Numbered from the stretch's first letter, positions 32,277 through 41,514 are shown. The stretch is 64,000 bases of DNA from JASSUD01 sp031963445 (GCA_031963445.1 JASSUH010000001.1:1364001-1428000), one strand, 5' to 3'. Notes: generated by a model not told the origin, from the letters alone. A program made the numbers and translations.

Positions 32277-33440
32277 ATGCACATGCCATTAAATCTCTAC
32301 ACTCGAGCTGCCCCCTACGCACCGCGCAACCACCAAAAAACGAATCTGAGTACTGAACCAAGCTCTTGGGGAGAGGCCGAAGCGCTTCACCTACCTCAGC
32401 ATTTAGATACGCTCAATTCTTCTTTGCTTCTGTGCCAACCATTCTTACCTTCTGAGCAAGCAGAAAGTGAGGAGTATGGCGCTGCCTTTCCTCTCCCTTC
32501 CTTTGCTGCAGCCCATGAAAATTCTGGACCGCAGCCTTCAATCCAAACAAATAATGGCTTCCATCCTTCTTATTTTTCTGAGGCAAGTGAGGCCGTCAGT
32601 CATTTATTTCCGAATCAATTTACCTGGAATCCCCCCGCAATCGTTGATCCTAATTTAACTCAACATAATATTAGCTATGCTAATTTCCCTTTAGCAGAAG
32701 AAGGAAACGATACATCACCAGACCTGGCATTTAATGCTAGAGACCCTGCTCTGCAGCCTTTATTCAACTCAGTAAATGGCGTTGATCCTCAAGCTCTTTA
32801 TGCTGATCCTGGCTATTTGAGCGAAGTCGCTTCTTCTGTGTGGCCACCCATGTGTAGCACAGCGCAGCTTGTTACCTCTCCTGCAATTATTAACCAGCCT
32901 TTATCACCCTTAGAAACTAAGGGGTGCGATGCGCAGCCTATACAGCACCAACCCAACATCCTTCCACCTTCTCCAACAGAAACTCTGACGCCACCCTTGA
33001 AGCAAACCAATGAATTGACTCCTGAAGAGGCTTCTCAAGCTTTGCGTGCGCGCTCTTCTTCTAGCGATGATGCAATGCTGTCTTCTACGCATACCGATAA
33101 GAAAAAAATTAAAATTGAGAATGAAGGTAACTCAATAAAAACTTCTCGCAAGCCGCGTAAAAATGATGAGAAACGGGCGGCACAAAATCGCCTTTCTCAG
33201 AATACATTTAGAGCTAAGAAAAGAATGTATCTAGAAAATTTAGAGAAAGAACACGTAAAACTCAAAGAGGAATATAAAAGTTTAGAAGAAAAAAATATAA
33301 AGCTCAAAGAGGCATTTAAAGATTTAGAGAGGGAAAATATAAAATTTAGAAGTGTATTTAAAAAATTATGGGATGAGGTGAATTCTTTGAAATTATTATC
33401 AAAATCAAAAATATTGAAAATTTTAAAGGATTTGGTTTGA
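32277..33440 (+). CDS. Eukaryotic-type bZIP transcription factor-like protein (candidate nuclear effector)
   Basis: 387 residues. The first 270 are Pro/Ser/Gln-rich and look disordered. Residues 275-300 are basic with SRKPRKNDEKR, a plausible nuclear localisation signal. Residues 298-371 form a canonical bZIP: Asn304, then seven residues to Arg312, then nine to Leu322, followed by a heptad series Leu322, 329, 336, 343, 350, Phe357, Leu364, 371. NRLSQNTFR resembles the NxxAQxxFR signature of fungal Pap1/Yap1 factors. Bacteria do not have bZIP factors, so it is probably acquired from a fungus and sent into the host nucleus. No signal peptide. Gene is AT-rich with only a weak ribosome site. Confidence 0.9.
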   Translation: MHMPLNLYTRAAPYAPRNHQKTNLSTEPSSWGEAEALHLPQHLDTLNSSLLLCQPFLPSEQAESEEYGAAFPLPSFAAAHENSGPQPSIQTNNGFHPSYFSEASEAVSHLFPNQFTWNPPAIVDPNLTQHNISYANFPLAEEGNDTSPDLAFNARDPALQPLFNSVNGVDPQALYADPGYLSEVASSVWPPMCSTAQLVTSPAIINQPLSPLETKGCDAQPIQHQPNILPPSPTETLTPPLKQTNELTPEEASQALRARSSSSDDAMLSSTHTDKKKIKIENEGNSIKTSRKPRKNDEKRAAQNRLSQNTFRAKKRMYLENLEKEHVKLKEEYKSLEEKNIKLKEAFKDLERENIKFRSVFKKLWDEVNSLKLLSKSKILKILKDLV

Positions 33441-33626
33441 TTGAATGGAAAAAGTATATTAGTTATTTGCAGTAAGGAGGTGAGTAATCTATTTGTGTTT
33501 CTAAGAAACGTACAGGAGAAAGAGGGAGGATTTAGGCTTCGCTAAAATTTTAATAATTTCTATCAGGTCGAACGAAACCTATATTTGAATGGAATAAATT
33601 CGATATTTTATCGTGATTATTACACT

Positions 33627-34283
33627 TTATACTGGCATATTTGCGATGATTTTTTCTAACTCAGCAATATGCTTTACGCATTCAGCCTTTAAATCGAGCT
33701 TCCCTGAAGTCTGCTTTCCTTTGCTTTTTCTGACTATGAATTTTGTTATTTCAGCTGTACACGCTAGATCTAAAATACGATCATCTGGCTGCTTTTGCCT
33801 ATGACTTTCTTCTTTTTTAGAGTCAAGATGATTAAGGCTAAATGTACGGATGACATCTGCTTCTTGAAAGGCCTGGGCTATTATTGTTGTCTTTTGAACA
33901 TGCTTTCTTTCTGGCAGTGAAGGCAGTGAATTAAAGACGACCGCCTCTTTACATATAAAAGGTTGGGCTGTATGTGTAGAAGTACTTGAAAGCTCCTCTT
34001 TTATCATGTCCCTAAGATCTTTATAAAAATCATCTTCTGATGCAGTTTGAAGGTCAGTTTTAAAAATACGAGAAGACTCTAGTTGCTCTCTGTTTTCAAC
34101 TTCATTCTGATTTTCTTCCGCTTGATATGGCGACAAGTGCTCGCAGTTATTAAAACCACTCTCTGTTTGCTCCTGGCTATCTATATTCTCTGATTTTTTT
34201 ACTGACACGCCAGCAAACGCACGAGTTTTCCTGATAAAACACATAGCAATGCCAACAATTGGAACGTTGTTGAGGGTAGGCAT
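33627..34283 (-). CDS. Hypothetical AT-rich protein, candidate host-directed
   Basis: 218 residues from the ATG at 34283, chosen because AGGAG lies six bases upstream; the frame opens at 34328 inside a MITE. It has a short hydrophobic N-terminus (NVPIVGIAMCFIR), then a hydrophilic Glu/Ser/Gln-rich body (SEDDFYKDLRDMIKEELSST) and a basic C-terminal helix (IRKSKGKQTSGKLDLKAECV-like). No family recognised. It lies convergent to the bZIP gene and is likewise preceded by a MITE copy, so it may belong to the same transferred set. Confidence 0.55.
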   Translation of the reverse strand: MPTLNNVPIVGIAMCFIRKTRAFAGVSVKKSENIDSQEQTESGFNNCEHLSPYQAEENQNEVENREQLESSRIFKTDLQTASEDDFYKDLRDMIKEELSSTSTHTAQPFICKEAVVFNSLPSLPERKHVQKTTIIAQAFQEADVIRTFSLNHLDSKKEESHRQKQPDDRILDLACTAEITKFIVRKSKGKQTSGKLDLKAECVKHIAELEKIIANMPV

Positions 34284-34299
34284 ATGGACTCCTGGGATA

Positions 34300-34425
34300 T
34301 TTAAGAAAATGCTGAGCAATGTAGACAATAAGTCGGGAGCGGCGTCATGCCTTTTTTACATTAGATATTTATGTACTGGCAGCAAAGGTATTCCTTGCTC
34401 TCGATTGATTCAGCATTTTCTTAAA
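34300..34425. repeat. MITE with TTTAAGAAAATGCTGA ends
   Basis: The left end TTTAAGAAAATGCTGAGCAA and its inverse at the right frame the core TGTACTGGCAGCAAAGGTAT shared with the copies at 32134 and 62604. It ends 17 bases before the start codon of the gene at 33627-34283, so it may supply or disturb its promoter. Confidence 0.8.
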
Positions 34426-34727
34426 AAATTTACATTATTAATCTAAGATTTCTCCTATCTTTGTAGAGATTTAATACGAAAATCAGCTACTTTTTCTTAG
34501 TTTATCGATTCTTGCAACTATCGATAAAAGCGGCTTCGCCCCAATACATGCACCTTCTCTTGCTAGCCGACACTAGCATTAAAGATACTAATTTGGGCAA
34601 ACTCCGTAAGCGAAGGTCTAGCCGTAACGCGTTGACCTTATTCAGGGTCTTTCACGAGCGTGCTCCAACGCTCGATACACTTTGTGCCACGTGGTACGAG
34701 CGCCAACCCCGAGCCTACGGTAAATAA
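34426..34727. other. Interval without recognised gene
   Basis: Only a 71-codon plus-strand ORF (34512-34727) that lacks a ribosome site and resembles nothing. The GC-richer patch at 34580-34720 may be a fragment of a lost gene. Nothing firm can be called. Confidence 0.5.
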
Positions 34728-35345
34728 CTAGATAGGATGGGGCAGGGCAACCGTGATGCGTGCGAGGCGCTTACCAAGTGCGATGGCGAGCACTTTTTCT
34801 TCGTCAGTTAAGGTAAGTTGCCCGAGCGTAGCGCTGTTGCCACTCATCGGTGCGTAGTGGCTTGCACCGTAAGGGGAACCTCCTGAGCGAGTGGTAACAA
34901 GCGCGTTTTCGGTGTAGGGAATGCCGACGATGAGCATGCCATGATGTAATAAGGGCAACATCATGGATAGCAGCGTGCTTTCTTGGCCGCCATGCAAGGA
35001 GCTAGTTGAGGTAAAGACGCAAGCTGGCTTGCCAACCAGAGCGCCTGAAGCCCACTGCGGTGAAGTGGTATCTAGAAAATACTTAAGGGGGGCGGCCATA
35101 TTACCAAAGCGTGTGGGCGAGCCAAGCGCTAGGCCAGCACACTCTTCGAGATCGCGCGTTTCTACATAGGGCGGGCCGTCAGCCGGGATATCTGGTTGTG
35201 TTGCTTCGCATACGGGTGAAATCGAGGGAACGGTGCGGATGCGCGCTTGTACGCCGGGTACGCTATCGATACCTTGCGCCAAGCAAAGGGCTAGCTCCCG
35301 CGTAGCGCCATGTCGGCTGTAATATAGAACTAAGATATCTTTCAT
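34728..35345 (-). CDS. wrbA: NAD(P)H:quinone oxidoreductase WrbA
   Basis: 205 residues. ILVLYYSRHGATRELALCLA is the flavodoxin FMN-binding start, followed by LALGSPTRFGNMAAPLKYFL, VFTSTSSLHGGQESTLLSMM and GGSPYGASHYAPMSG, all diagnostic for WrbA. The FMN enzyme reduces quinones by two electrons and protects against oxidative stress. It is divergent from yihY with only 11 bases between start codons, as commonly seen in Burkholderia neighbourhoods. Confidence 0.95.
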   Translation of the reverse strand: MKDILVLYYSRHGATRELALCLAQGIDSVPGVQARIRTVPSISPVCEATQPDIPADGPPYVETRDLEECAGLALGSPTRFGNMAAPLKYFLDTTSPQWASGALVGKPACVFTSTSSLHGGQESTLLSMMLPLLHHGMLIVGIPYTENALVTTRSGGSPYGASHYAPMSGNSATLGQLTLTDEEKVLAIALGKRLARITVALPHPI

Positions 35346-35356
35346 AAGGCTAATGA

Positions 35357-36745
35357 GTGAAAACAGAAAATAAAAATCACGGGTATGAGGCAGCTTGGTG
35401 CAAATTTTTGCGTAAGCTCGAGAAGCTTTTCAAGGCACCACCTAACGGATTCGGCAAAGGCTCCGTTGGCCTAATCAAACGATTTATTCATCTTATTGCG
35501 AAACGTAGTCGCGAAGATCGTCTCGCGCAAGTTGCTGGAAGTTTAACCTTTACTACAGTGCTATCGTTAGTCCCATTACTAACAGTAGGCTTTGCTATTT
35601 TTACAGCCTTTCCTCTATTTGCTTCGTTGCAACTTGAGCTGCAAAATTATTTTGCTGAGCATTTAATGCCAGCGCAGATTAGCAATCAAATTTTTGACTA
35701 TTTAAATCAATTCTCAGCGAATGCGAAAAGCCTGACAACAGTAGGCTCACTTGCGTTAGTGGCGACATCCATTATCACGCTGATGACGGTGGAGGCCGAA
35801 CTCAATTTGATTTGGCGTGTGCATAAACCTCGGCCAATTGCGCAGCGGGTGTTGGTATATTGGGCCAGTATTACGCTTGGCCCCATTTTGTTAGGCGCGA
35901 GCTTTTCGATTTCATCTTATCTGACGAGCCAGCCTTTACTGGCAACGCATAGCGATGCATTGATGGCGCGCTGGCTGTTAAGCAGTGCAACCTTGGCGCT
36001 TTCGGTATTGGCTTTGACAGCGCTTTATGTTTATTTGCCAAATCGCCGTGTGAGATGGTGTGATGCGTTGATTGGCGGCGTTGTAGCAGCGATTGCATTT
36101 GAAGCGGCAAAATGGGGTTTCGGTTTATATATCCGTCAATTTCCAACCTATACGGCCGTATATGGAGCATTTGCGGCAGTGCCGATTTTTTTATTATGGG
36201 TCTATCTAAGTTGGCTCATTATTTTGGGTGGGGCGGTATTAACCTCAACCTTGCCAGCGATGCGCATAGGTGAATTACAGCGCCCACGTTTTGTTGGTAG
36301 CGATTTATTGGATGCCCTTGAATTGCTAGTGAGCCTTGAAAAAGCGCAAGAAAAGAACGTAGTAGGTTGCACCACAACTGAGCTGGCAAGCATTGTGCAA
36401 CGTAATATTGAAACCATGAAGCGGCTGCTAGCTAAGCTTGAAGAGAGGCATTGGATTGCCAAATTGCAGCGGGAAGGAAATTCGGAACAATGGGTATTAA
36501 TCACCCCAGTTCAACAAATTACCTTATCAGCACTTTTTGATTTATTTGTGTTGGATTGCGCTAAATTTACGGCTCAACTCGAACAAACAGTTTTACAAAT
36601 CGATATTCAAAAACTGAGTATCGCGCTAAAAAGCAATAAGATGAATTTAACCCTTGCTGAGCTGATTAGGGAAACAACCGAAGAAACAACTGAAGAGTTA
36701 ACTGAGAAGCCAGCTGAAGAATTAATGTTAGAAAACTCTAAATAA
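35357..36745 (+). CDS. yihY: YihY-family inner membrane protein
   Basis: 462 residues with about six membrane helices in the first 290 residues (SLTFTTVLSLVPLLTVGFAI; VGSLALVATSIITLMTVEAE; LGPILLGASFSISSYL; LSVLALTALYVYLPNRRVRW; VYGAFAAVPIFLLWVYLSWL). The family (BrkB/YihY) was once misnamed RNase BN and its transport function is unsettled. The C-terminal 150 residues are soluble with a winged-helix look (LASIVQRNIETMKRLLAKLE) and an acidic repetitive end (ETTEETTEELTEK). GTG start; the start is uncertain because of the narrow gap to wrbA. Confidence 0.9.
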   Translation: MKTENKNHGYEAAWCKFLRKLEKLFKAPPNGFGKGSVGLIKRFIHLIAKRSREDRLAQVAGSLTFTTVLSLVPLLTVGFAIFTAFPLFASLQLELQNYFAEHLMPAQISNQIFDYLNQFSANAKSLTTVGSLALVATSIITLMTVEAELNLIWRVHKPRPIAQRVLVYWASITLGPILLGASFSISSYLTSQPLLATHSDALMARWLLSSATLALSVLALTALYVYLPNRRVRWCDALIGGVVAAIAFEAAKWGFGLYIRQFPTYTAVYGAFAAVPIFLLWVYLSWLIILGGAVLTSTLPAMRIGELQRPRFVGSDLLDALELLVSLEKAQEKNVVGCTTTELASIVQRNIETMKRLLAKLEERHWIAKLQREGNSEQWVLITPVQQITLSALFDLFVLDCAKFTAQLEQTVLQIDIQKLSIALKSNKMNLTLAELIRETTEETTEELTEKPAEELMLENSK

Positions 36746-36861
36746 ATAGCGAGTGAATCTATCAAAACTTATCCATTAGTTCGTTTGAAATTTGTTAATT
36801 AATTGAAGAGACTTGCACAATACGAAGACAAAAATTTCGGGTGTAACATTTCCACTTATCA

Positions 36862-36965
36862 AGGAGCCTCTGCAAAATATTAAGGGCCCGGCATGCCGAC
36901 GCAGACAATGGCAAAGAGACCTCGGCTGAGCGTCCTGCCGCCCAAGAAATTTTGCAGAGATTCCT
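36862..36965. repeat. 104-bp inverted-repeat element, AGGAGCCTCTGCAAAAT ends
   Basis: Left end AGGAGCCTCTGCAAAAT and right end ATTTTGCAGAGATTCCT are inverted copies. Centre has GGGCCCGGCATGCCG. Family member related to 5011-5124. It lies between yihY and the CBS gene. Confidence 0.7.
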
Positions 36966-37011
36966 CAAAGCATTCTGAATAAAACTGAAATAGGGTAGAG
37001 GGAGGCGGGCA

Positions 37012-37473
37012 ATGCGCGTCAGCAATATTTTAAAGATTAAAGGTAATGCACTTTTCACCGTAACGGCCGATATGCCTTTACTTGAGGCCATTGATAGCAT
37101 GGCGACACACGATATTGGTTCGTTGGTGGTGATGGAAAAGGGACAGCTTGTAGGCATTGTTACTTTCCGCGAAATTATTAAAAAGCTGCATGAAAATGGC
37201 GGAGCGATTGGCTCTACCACGGTGCGTAGCGTGATGGATGATTATCCACTCACGTGCACTCCTGAGACTGAAATTGATGAAGTGCGCCGTATGATGCTAG
37301 AGCAACATACTCGTTATTTGCCTATTTTGGATAAAGGTATATTGATGGGCGTGGTCTCTTTCTATGACGTAGCAAAAGCGGTAGTTGAAGGACAAGACTT
37401 CGAGAACCGCTTGTTAAAAGCTTATATTCGAGATTGGCCTGAGAGGGAAAATGAGTCGACTACAACTTCTTAA
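37012..37473 (+). CDS. CBS-domain pair protein
   Basis: 153 residues made almost only of two CBS motifs: PLLEAIDSMATHDIGSLVVM, EKGQLVGIVTFREIIKKLHE (about 20-65) and CTPETEIDEVRRMMLEQHTR, YLPILDKGILMGVVSFYDVA (about 80-130). CBS pairs bind adenosine nucleotides and act as energy sensors. The partner is unknown because no catalytic domain is attached. A GGGAGG ribosome site precedes the start. Confidence 0.92.
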   Translation: MRVSNILKIKGNALFTVTADMPLLEAIDSMATHDIGSLVVMEKGQLVGIVTFREIIKKLHENGGAIGSTTVRSVMDDYPLTCTPETEIDEVRRMMLEQHTRYLPILDKGILMGVVSFYDVAKAVVEGQDFENRLLKAYIRDWPERENESTTTS

Positions 37474-37495
37474 GAATCGAAACTGCTACTTTATT

Positions 37496-37656
37496 TAGAG
37501 CCTGTTCAGAATCTTCAAAAGTGGGTTGCGTTGGGGTTCCTGCGTCACCCCAACCTACAATTTTTGGCATTTTTCGTAGGTTGGGGTGACGCAGGAACCC
37601 CAACATGCCTACCACCCCCCTCTCAGCGCCTTCTGCTTAAAGATCGTGAACAGGTT
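37496..37656. repeat. Dispersed palindromic repeat (GTTGGGGTTCC family)
   Basis: TAGAGCCTGTTCAGAATCTT at the left and the inverse GATCGTGAACAGGTTC at the right frame a large hairpin: GTTGGGGTTCCTGCGTCACC with its inverse GGTTGGGGTGACGCAGGAAC. It lies between the CBS gene and aroC. Confidence 0.85.
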
Positions 37657-37720
37657 CAACCACCATTTCGCCTGGCATAATAGCGGTTCTTATTTTTAGC
37701 AGTTTTTAGCAAGGGCTGAT

Positions 37721-38803
37721 ATGTCTGGCAATACGCTTGGTACGCTTTTTACGGTTACAACTTTTGGCGAATCACACGGGCCTGCAATTGGCTGTGTGAT
37801 TGACGGTTGCCCACCTGGCTTAAAGTTAACCGTGGATGATATTCAAGGTGATTTAAATCGTCGCAAACCAGGCACATCGCGGCATGTGACTCAGCGCAAC
37901 GAAGCCGATCAAGTCGAAATTCTCTCTGGTGTTTTTGAAGGCACCACGACAGGCGCACCCATTGGCCTTCTTATCCGCAATACTGACCAGCGCAGCAAAG
38001 ATTACACAGAGATTGCTGATGCTTTCCGACCTGGTCACGCTGACTATACCTATTGGCATAAATACGGCATCCGTGATCATCACGGGGGAGGGCGTTCTTC
38101 AGCCCGTTTAACCGCGCCATTAGTGGCAGCGGGCGCAGTTGCGAAAAAATGGCTACGTGAGCATCTGAAGGTGCAAATACGTGGGTATATGGCAGCGCTT
38201 GGTGAGATTGAAATACCTTTTATAGATTGGGCATTCACCTCAGAGAACCCATTTTTTGCGCCAAACGCAGAAATTGTCCCGCAACTTGAAGCCTATATGG
38301 ATGCACTGCGCCGCGACGGCGACTCCATTGGCGCGCGTATTACAGTGGTGGCGAGCGGCGTGCCAGTTGGTTTAGGCGAGCCTGTATTCGATAAATTAGA
38401 TGCTGAAATTGCCTACGTGATGATGGGCATCAACGCGGTTAAGGGCGTGGAAATTGGTGCAGGGTTTGAGAGCGTCAGACAACGGGGTTCGCAACATGGC
38501 GACGAATTAACGCCAAGCGGTTTTTTAAGTAACAACGCAGGCGGGGTGCTAGGCGGTATTTCAAGTGGACAAGATATTGTCGTGTCTCTTGCGCTTAAAC
38601 CAACGTCAAGCATTCGCACTGAGCGTCGTTCTATTAACAAAGCGGGCGAGCCAGAGTTAATCAAAACATTGGGGCGGCATGACCCGTGCGTTGGAATACG
38701 TGCAACCCCGATTGCTGAAGCCATGCTCGCACTTGTGTTGATTGATCATGTGTTACGTCATCGAGGGCAGTGCAGTGAGGTGAAAACTAGCTTAGGGCGT
38801 TAG
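37721..38803 (+). CDS. aroC: Chorismate synthase
   Basis: 360 residues. TVTTFGESHGPAIGCVIDGC, RPGHADYTYWHKYGIRDHHG, GGRSSARLTAPLVAAGAVAK and RGSQHGDELTPSGFLSNNAG, GGVLGGISSGQDIVVSLALK are the family signatures, including the FMN-binding GGRSSAR and catalytic His. It makes chorismate, the last common step to aromatic amino acids and folate, so aromatic biosynthesis is at least partly kept. Full length and framed by repeats on both sides. Confidence 0.97.
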   Translation: MSGNTLGTLFTVTTFGESHGPAIGCVIDGCPPGLKLTVDDIQGDLNRRKPGTSRHVTQRNEADQVEILSGVFEGTTTGAPIGLLIRNTDQRSKDYTEIADAFRPGHADYTYWHKYGIRDHHGGGRSSARLTAPLVAAGAVAKKWLREHLKVQIRGYMAALGEIEIPFIDWAFTSENPFFAPNAEIVPQLEAYMDALRRDGDSIGARITVVASGVPVGLGEPVFDKLDAEIAYVMMGINAVKGVEIGAGFESVRQRGSQHGDELTPSGFLSNNAGGVLGGISSGQDIVVSLALKPTSSIRTERRSINKAGEPELIKTLGRHDPCVGIRATPIAEAMLALVLIDHVLRHRGQCSEVKTSLGR

Positions 38804-38808
38804 TTTTT

Positions 38809-38974
38809 TAGAGCCTGTTCATAATCTTTAAAAGTGGGTTGTGTTGGGGTTCCGTATTTAATTAAATGAGTCACCCCAACCTACGAAAAATGCCAAAAAT
38901 TGTAGGTTGGGGTGATGAAGGAACCCCAACATGACGGCCTTAAGGGTGATTCTGGAGATTATGAATAAGCTCTA
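38809..38974. repeat. Dispersed palindromic repeat (GTTGGGGTTCC family)
   Basis: Ends TAGAGCCTGTTCATAATC and GATTATGAATAAGCTCTA are inverted; inside are GTTGGGGTTCCGTATTTAAT and inverse GTAGGTTGGGGTGATGAAGG. It lies between the convergent aroC and ETF-QO genes, where it could act as a bidirectional terminator. It shares the insert TATTTAATTAAATGAGTC with the copy at 40851. Confidence 0.85.
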
Positions 38975-39005
38975 AAAAACCGTTAACCCACTGTTTAGTA
39001 CCTCT

Positions 39006-40718
39006 TCACATATTCGGATAATTCGGTCCACCGCCACCTTCAGGCGCTACCCAAACAATATTTTGCGTGGGGTCTTTAATATCGCAGGCCTTACAGTGCA
39101 CACAATTTTGTGCATTGATTTGTAAGCGTTGTGCATTTGCTGGAGCGTCAGGGCTGCTTTGATTATCCGCTACAAACTCATACACACCCGCAGGACAATA
39201 ACGCTGCTCTGGCCCAGCATAGGTGCGCAGATTGACTTCGACTGGAACGCGCGCATCTTTTAACGTGAGATGCGCAGGCTGGTTCTCTTCATGATTGGTG
39301 TTAGAGAGAAAAACCGATGACAGCCGATCGAAAGTCAAATTTCCGTCTGGTTTTGGATAATCGATAGGTTGAGATTGGGCCGCAGGCTTTAGGCAAGCGT
39401 GGTCAGGACGGTGATGGTGTAGGTTCCACGGCACATTGCCCTTGAAGATCTTTTGTTCAATACCCGTCATTAAAGTGCCAACTACTAAACCCTTGCTCAT
39501 CCATTGCTTAAAGTTACGTGCTCGGTATAGCTCGTCATATAACCATGACTGTTTAAATGCACGCGGGTAAGCATCTAGCTGGTCGGCTTGGCGTCCCGCC
39601 TGCACGGCATCAAACGCTGCTTCGGCTGCGAGCATGCCGGTTTTAAGCGCAGCATGGCTGCCTTTGATGCGCGCCGCATTTAAAAAACCTGCTTCACAAC
39701 CAACGAGTGCGCCACCTGGAAATACAAGTTTGGGTAATGAAGCAAGACCCCCTGCAGCAATAGTCCGCGCGCCGTAGGAAATACGTTTGGCGTTAGTAAA
39801 AAAGGGACGAATCGCCGGATGGGTTTTATAGCGTTGAAATTCTTCAAACGGCGAGAGATAAGGGTTGCTATAGCCAAGCCCAACTACCAAGCCTACAGCG
39901 ACTTGATTAGCCTCTAAATGATAGAGAAATGCCCCACCGTAAGTGGCGTTATCAAGCGGCCAACCTGCACTATGAATGACCAGACCAGTTTGATGTTGGG
40001 CTGGATCAATTTCCCATAATTCTTTAATGCCAAGGCCATAAACTTGCGGGTCGCTATGCTTATTTAATTGGTATTTATGTTGCAGCTGACGCCCCAAATG
40101 GCCACGTGCACCTTCACAAAAGAGCGTGTATTTGGCGCGCAATTCCATCCCTAATTGGAAGTGCTCAGTGGGTTGGCCATCGCGCCCTATGCCCATCTCA
40201 CCCGTAGCGACACCAACCACTGCACCCGCTTCGTTGTAGAGAATTTCAGAGGCGGCAAAGCCTGCAAAAATATCCACGCCCAGCGCCTCAGCGCGAGTGC
40301 CTAGCCAGCGCACCACATTGGCTAAGCTAATCACGTAATTACCGCTATTTCTAAAATTGTCCGGCAGTAGCCAATCAGGTACTTGAAATGCCTTCTCACG
40401 GGTTAAAAAAAGAAAACGATCTTCGGTCACCAAAGCTTTTAGTGGAGCGCCTTGTGCATGCCAATCAGGAATCAATTCACTGAGCGCATCAGGATCCATC
40501 ACTGCGCCGGACAAAGTGTGAGCGCCAATCTCCGCGCCTTTTTCCAATACACATACGCTAATTTCACTACCTTTTTCTTGCGCAAGCTGCTTAGCTCGAA
40601 TGGCAGCAGCAAGCCCTGCTGGGCCACCGCCGACAATAACGAGGTCGTACTCCATAGACTCGCGGGGGCCATATTGTTGGATAAGGTGGGAAGTTGGGGG
40701 GGAAGAAGTCATGCGCAT
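39006..40718 (-). CDS. Electron transfer flavoprotein-ubiquinone oxidoreductase
   Basis: 570 residues. FAD-binding MEYDLVIVGGGPAGLAAAIR (about 22-41) and EKGAEIGAHTLSGAVMDPDA, the ubiquinone-binding middle, and the C-terminal cluster site with CVHCKACDIKDPTQNIVWVA (Cys residues for a 4Fe-4S cluster, a fourth Cys in RYCPAG). The enzyme moves electrons from electron transfer flavoprotein (fatty acid and amino acid oxidation) into the quinone pool at the inner membrane. Full length with all motifs present. Confidence 0.96.
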   Translation of the reverse strand: MRMTSSPPTSHLIQQYGPRESMEYDLVIVGGGPAGLAAAIRAKQLAQEKGSEISVCVLEKGAEIGAHTLSGAVMDPDALSELIPDWHAQGAPLKALVTEDRFLFLTREKAFQVPDWLLPDNFRNSGNYVISLANVVRWLGTRAEALGVDIFAGFAASEILYNEAGAVVGVATGEMGIGRDGQPTEHFQLGMELRAKYTLFCEGARGHLGRQLQHKYQLNKHSDPQVYGLGIKELWEIDPAQHQTGLVIHSAGWPLDNATYGGAFLYHLEANQVAVGLVVGLGYSNPYLSPFEEFQRYKTHPAIRPFFTNAKRISYGARTIAAGGLASLPKLVFPGGALVGCEAGFLNAARIKGSHAALKTGMLAAEAAFDAVQAGRQADQLDAYPRAFKQSWLYDELYRARNFKQWMSKGLVVGTLMTGIEQKIFKGNVPWNLHHHRPDHACLKPAAQSQPIDYPKPDGNLTFDRLSSVFLSNTNHEENQPAHLTLKDARVPVEVNLRTYAGPEQRYCPAGVYEFVADNQSSPDAPANAQRLQINAQNCVHCKACDIKDPTQNIVWVAPEGGGGPNYPNM

Positions 40719-40850
40719 CCTTGCTGCAATTCAATTCGATTTAACAGATTGTCTAGCAATCAGCAGGCTGGTCGCAACCTTGTTGTTCATTTTGATTTTT
40801 TTCAAATACTTTTTTAAGAAGCGCAAGCATATATTTTTGCGTCTATTTCT

Positions 40851-41029
40851 TAGAGTCTGCTCAGGTTCTCTAAGCAGAAGGCGCTGAGAGGGGCTTGGTA
40901 GTCATGTTGGGGTTCCTTCGTCACCTCAACCTACAATTTTGGCGATGTTTGTAGGTTGGGGTGACTCATTTAATTAAATACGGAACCCCAACACAACCCA
41001 CTTTTGAAAGATTATGAACAGTCTCTTAG
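40851..41029. repeat. Dispersed palindromic repeat (GTTGGGGTTCC family)
   Basis: Ends TAGAGTCTGCTCAGGTTC and GATTATGAACAGTCTCTTA frame GTTGGGGTTCCTTCGTCACC and the inverse with the same TTTAATTAAATACGGAACCC insert as the copy at 38809, in opposite orientation. The two copies flank the ETF-QO gene. Confidence 0.85.
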
Positions 41030-41514
41030 ACAAAGGTTCTTTAAATAGTGTTGCATTCTCACGCTGCTTGCACGCTTACGGCAATGGACATCTGACGAAT
41101 TGACCATTGATCGTTATTTCATAAACCATAGCCATCCTCAACGCTTAATCAATAGCTTAGAGGTAACACAGACTAGCTAGCTTTTTTCCTACAACTCAAT
41201 AAAATTTCCATCAATCACCTTTGTTTTACCTTTTCCCTACATTTTTTAAATAATTCTCGAGTAAGGGCTAAGCGAAAAGGAAGATAGGTTTTCCGAAGCA
41301 AAGGCTAAATGTAGAGGTTATAGCCATTTTGCTAGCTTTCCGTAATCAATAATGTGCGTTAAATTGTGGCTTAATAGTTCGCGATAGTGTGTTTATTTAA
41401 AATGCAATATCACCCGCGCAGAAAAAATGCTAGATCCAGCCAGTGAAAGTAAGCTTTGTTTTTGGTTGATTTAGCTTTTACTCAATAGAGCAGCATTTGC
41501 AATGATATGCCTCA
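41030..41514. other. Interval upstream of relA without recognised gene
   Basis: AT-rich and open in no long frame. It must contain the relA promoter, but no clear -35/-10 pair can be chosen by eye. Confidence 0.5.

Noticed and set aside
34512..34727. 71-residue plus-strand ORF
   Set aside because: No ribosome site, no recognisable family, and odd composition; treated as chance or remnant.
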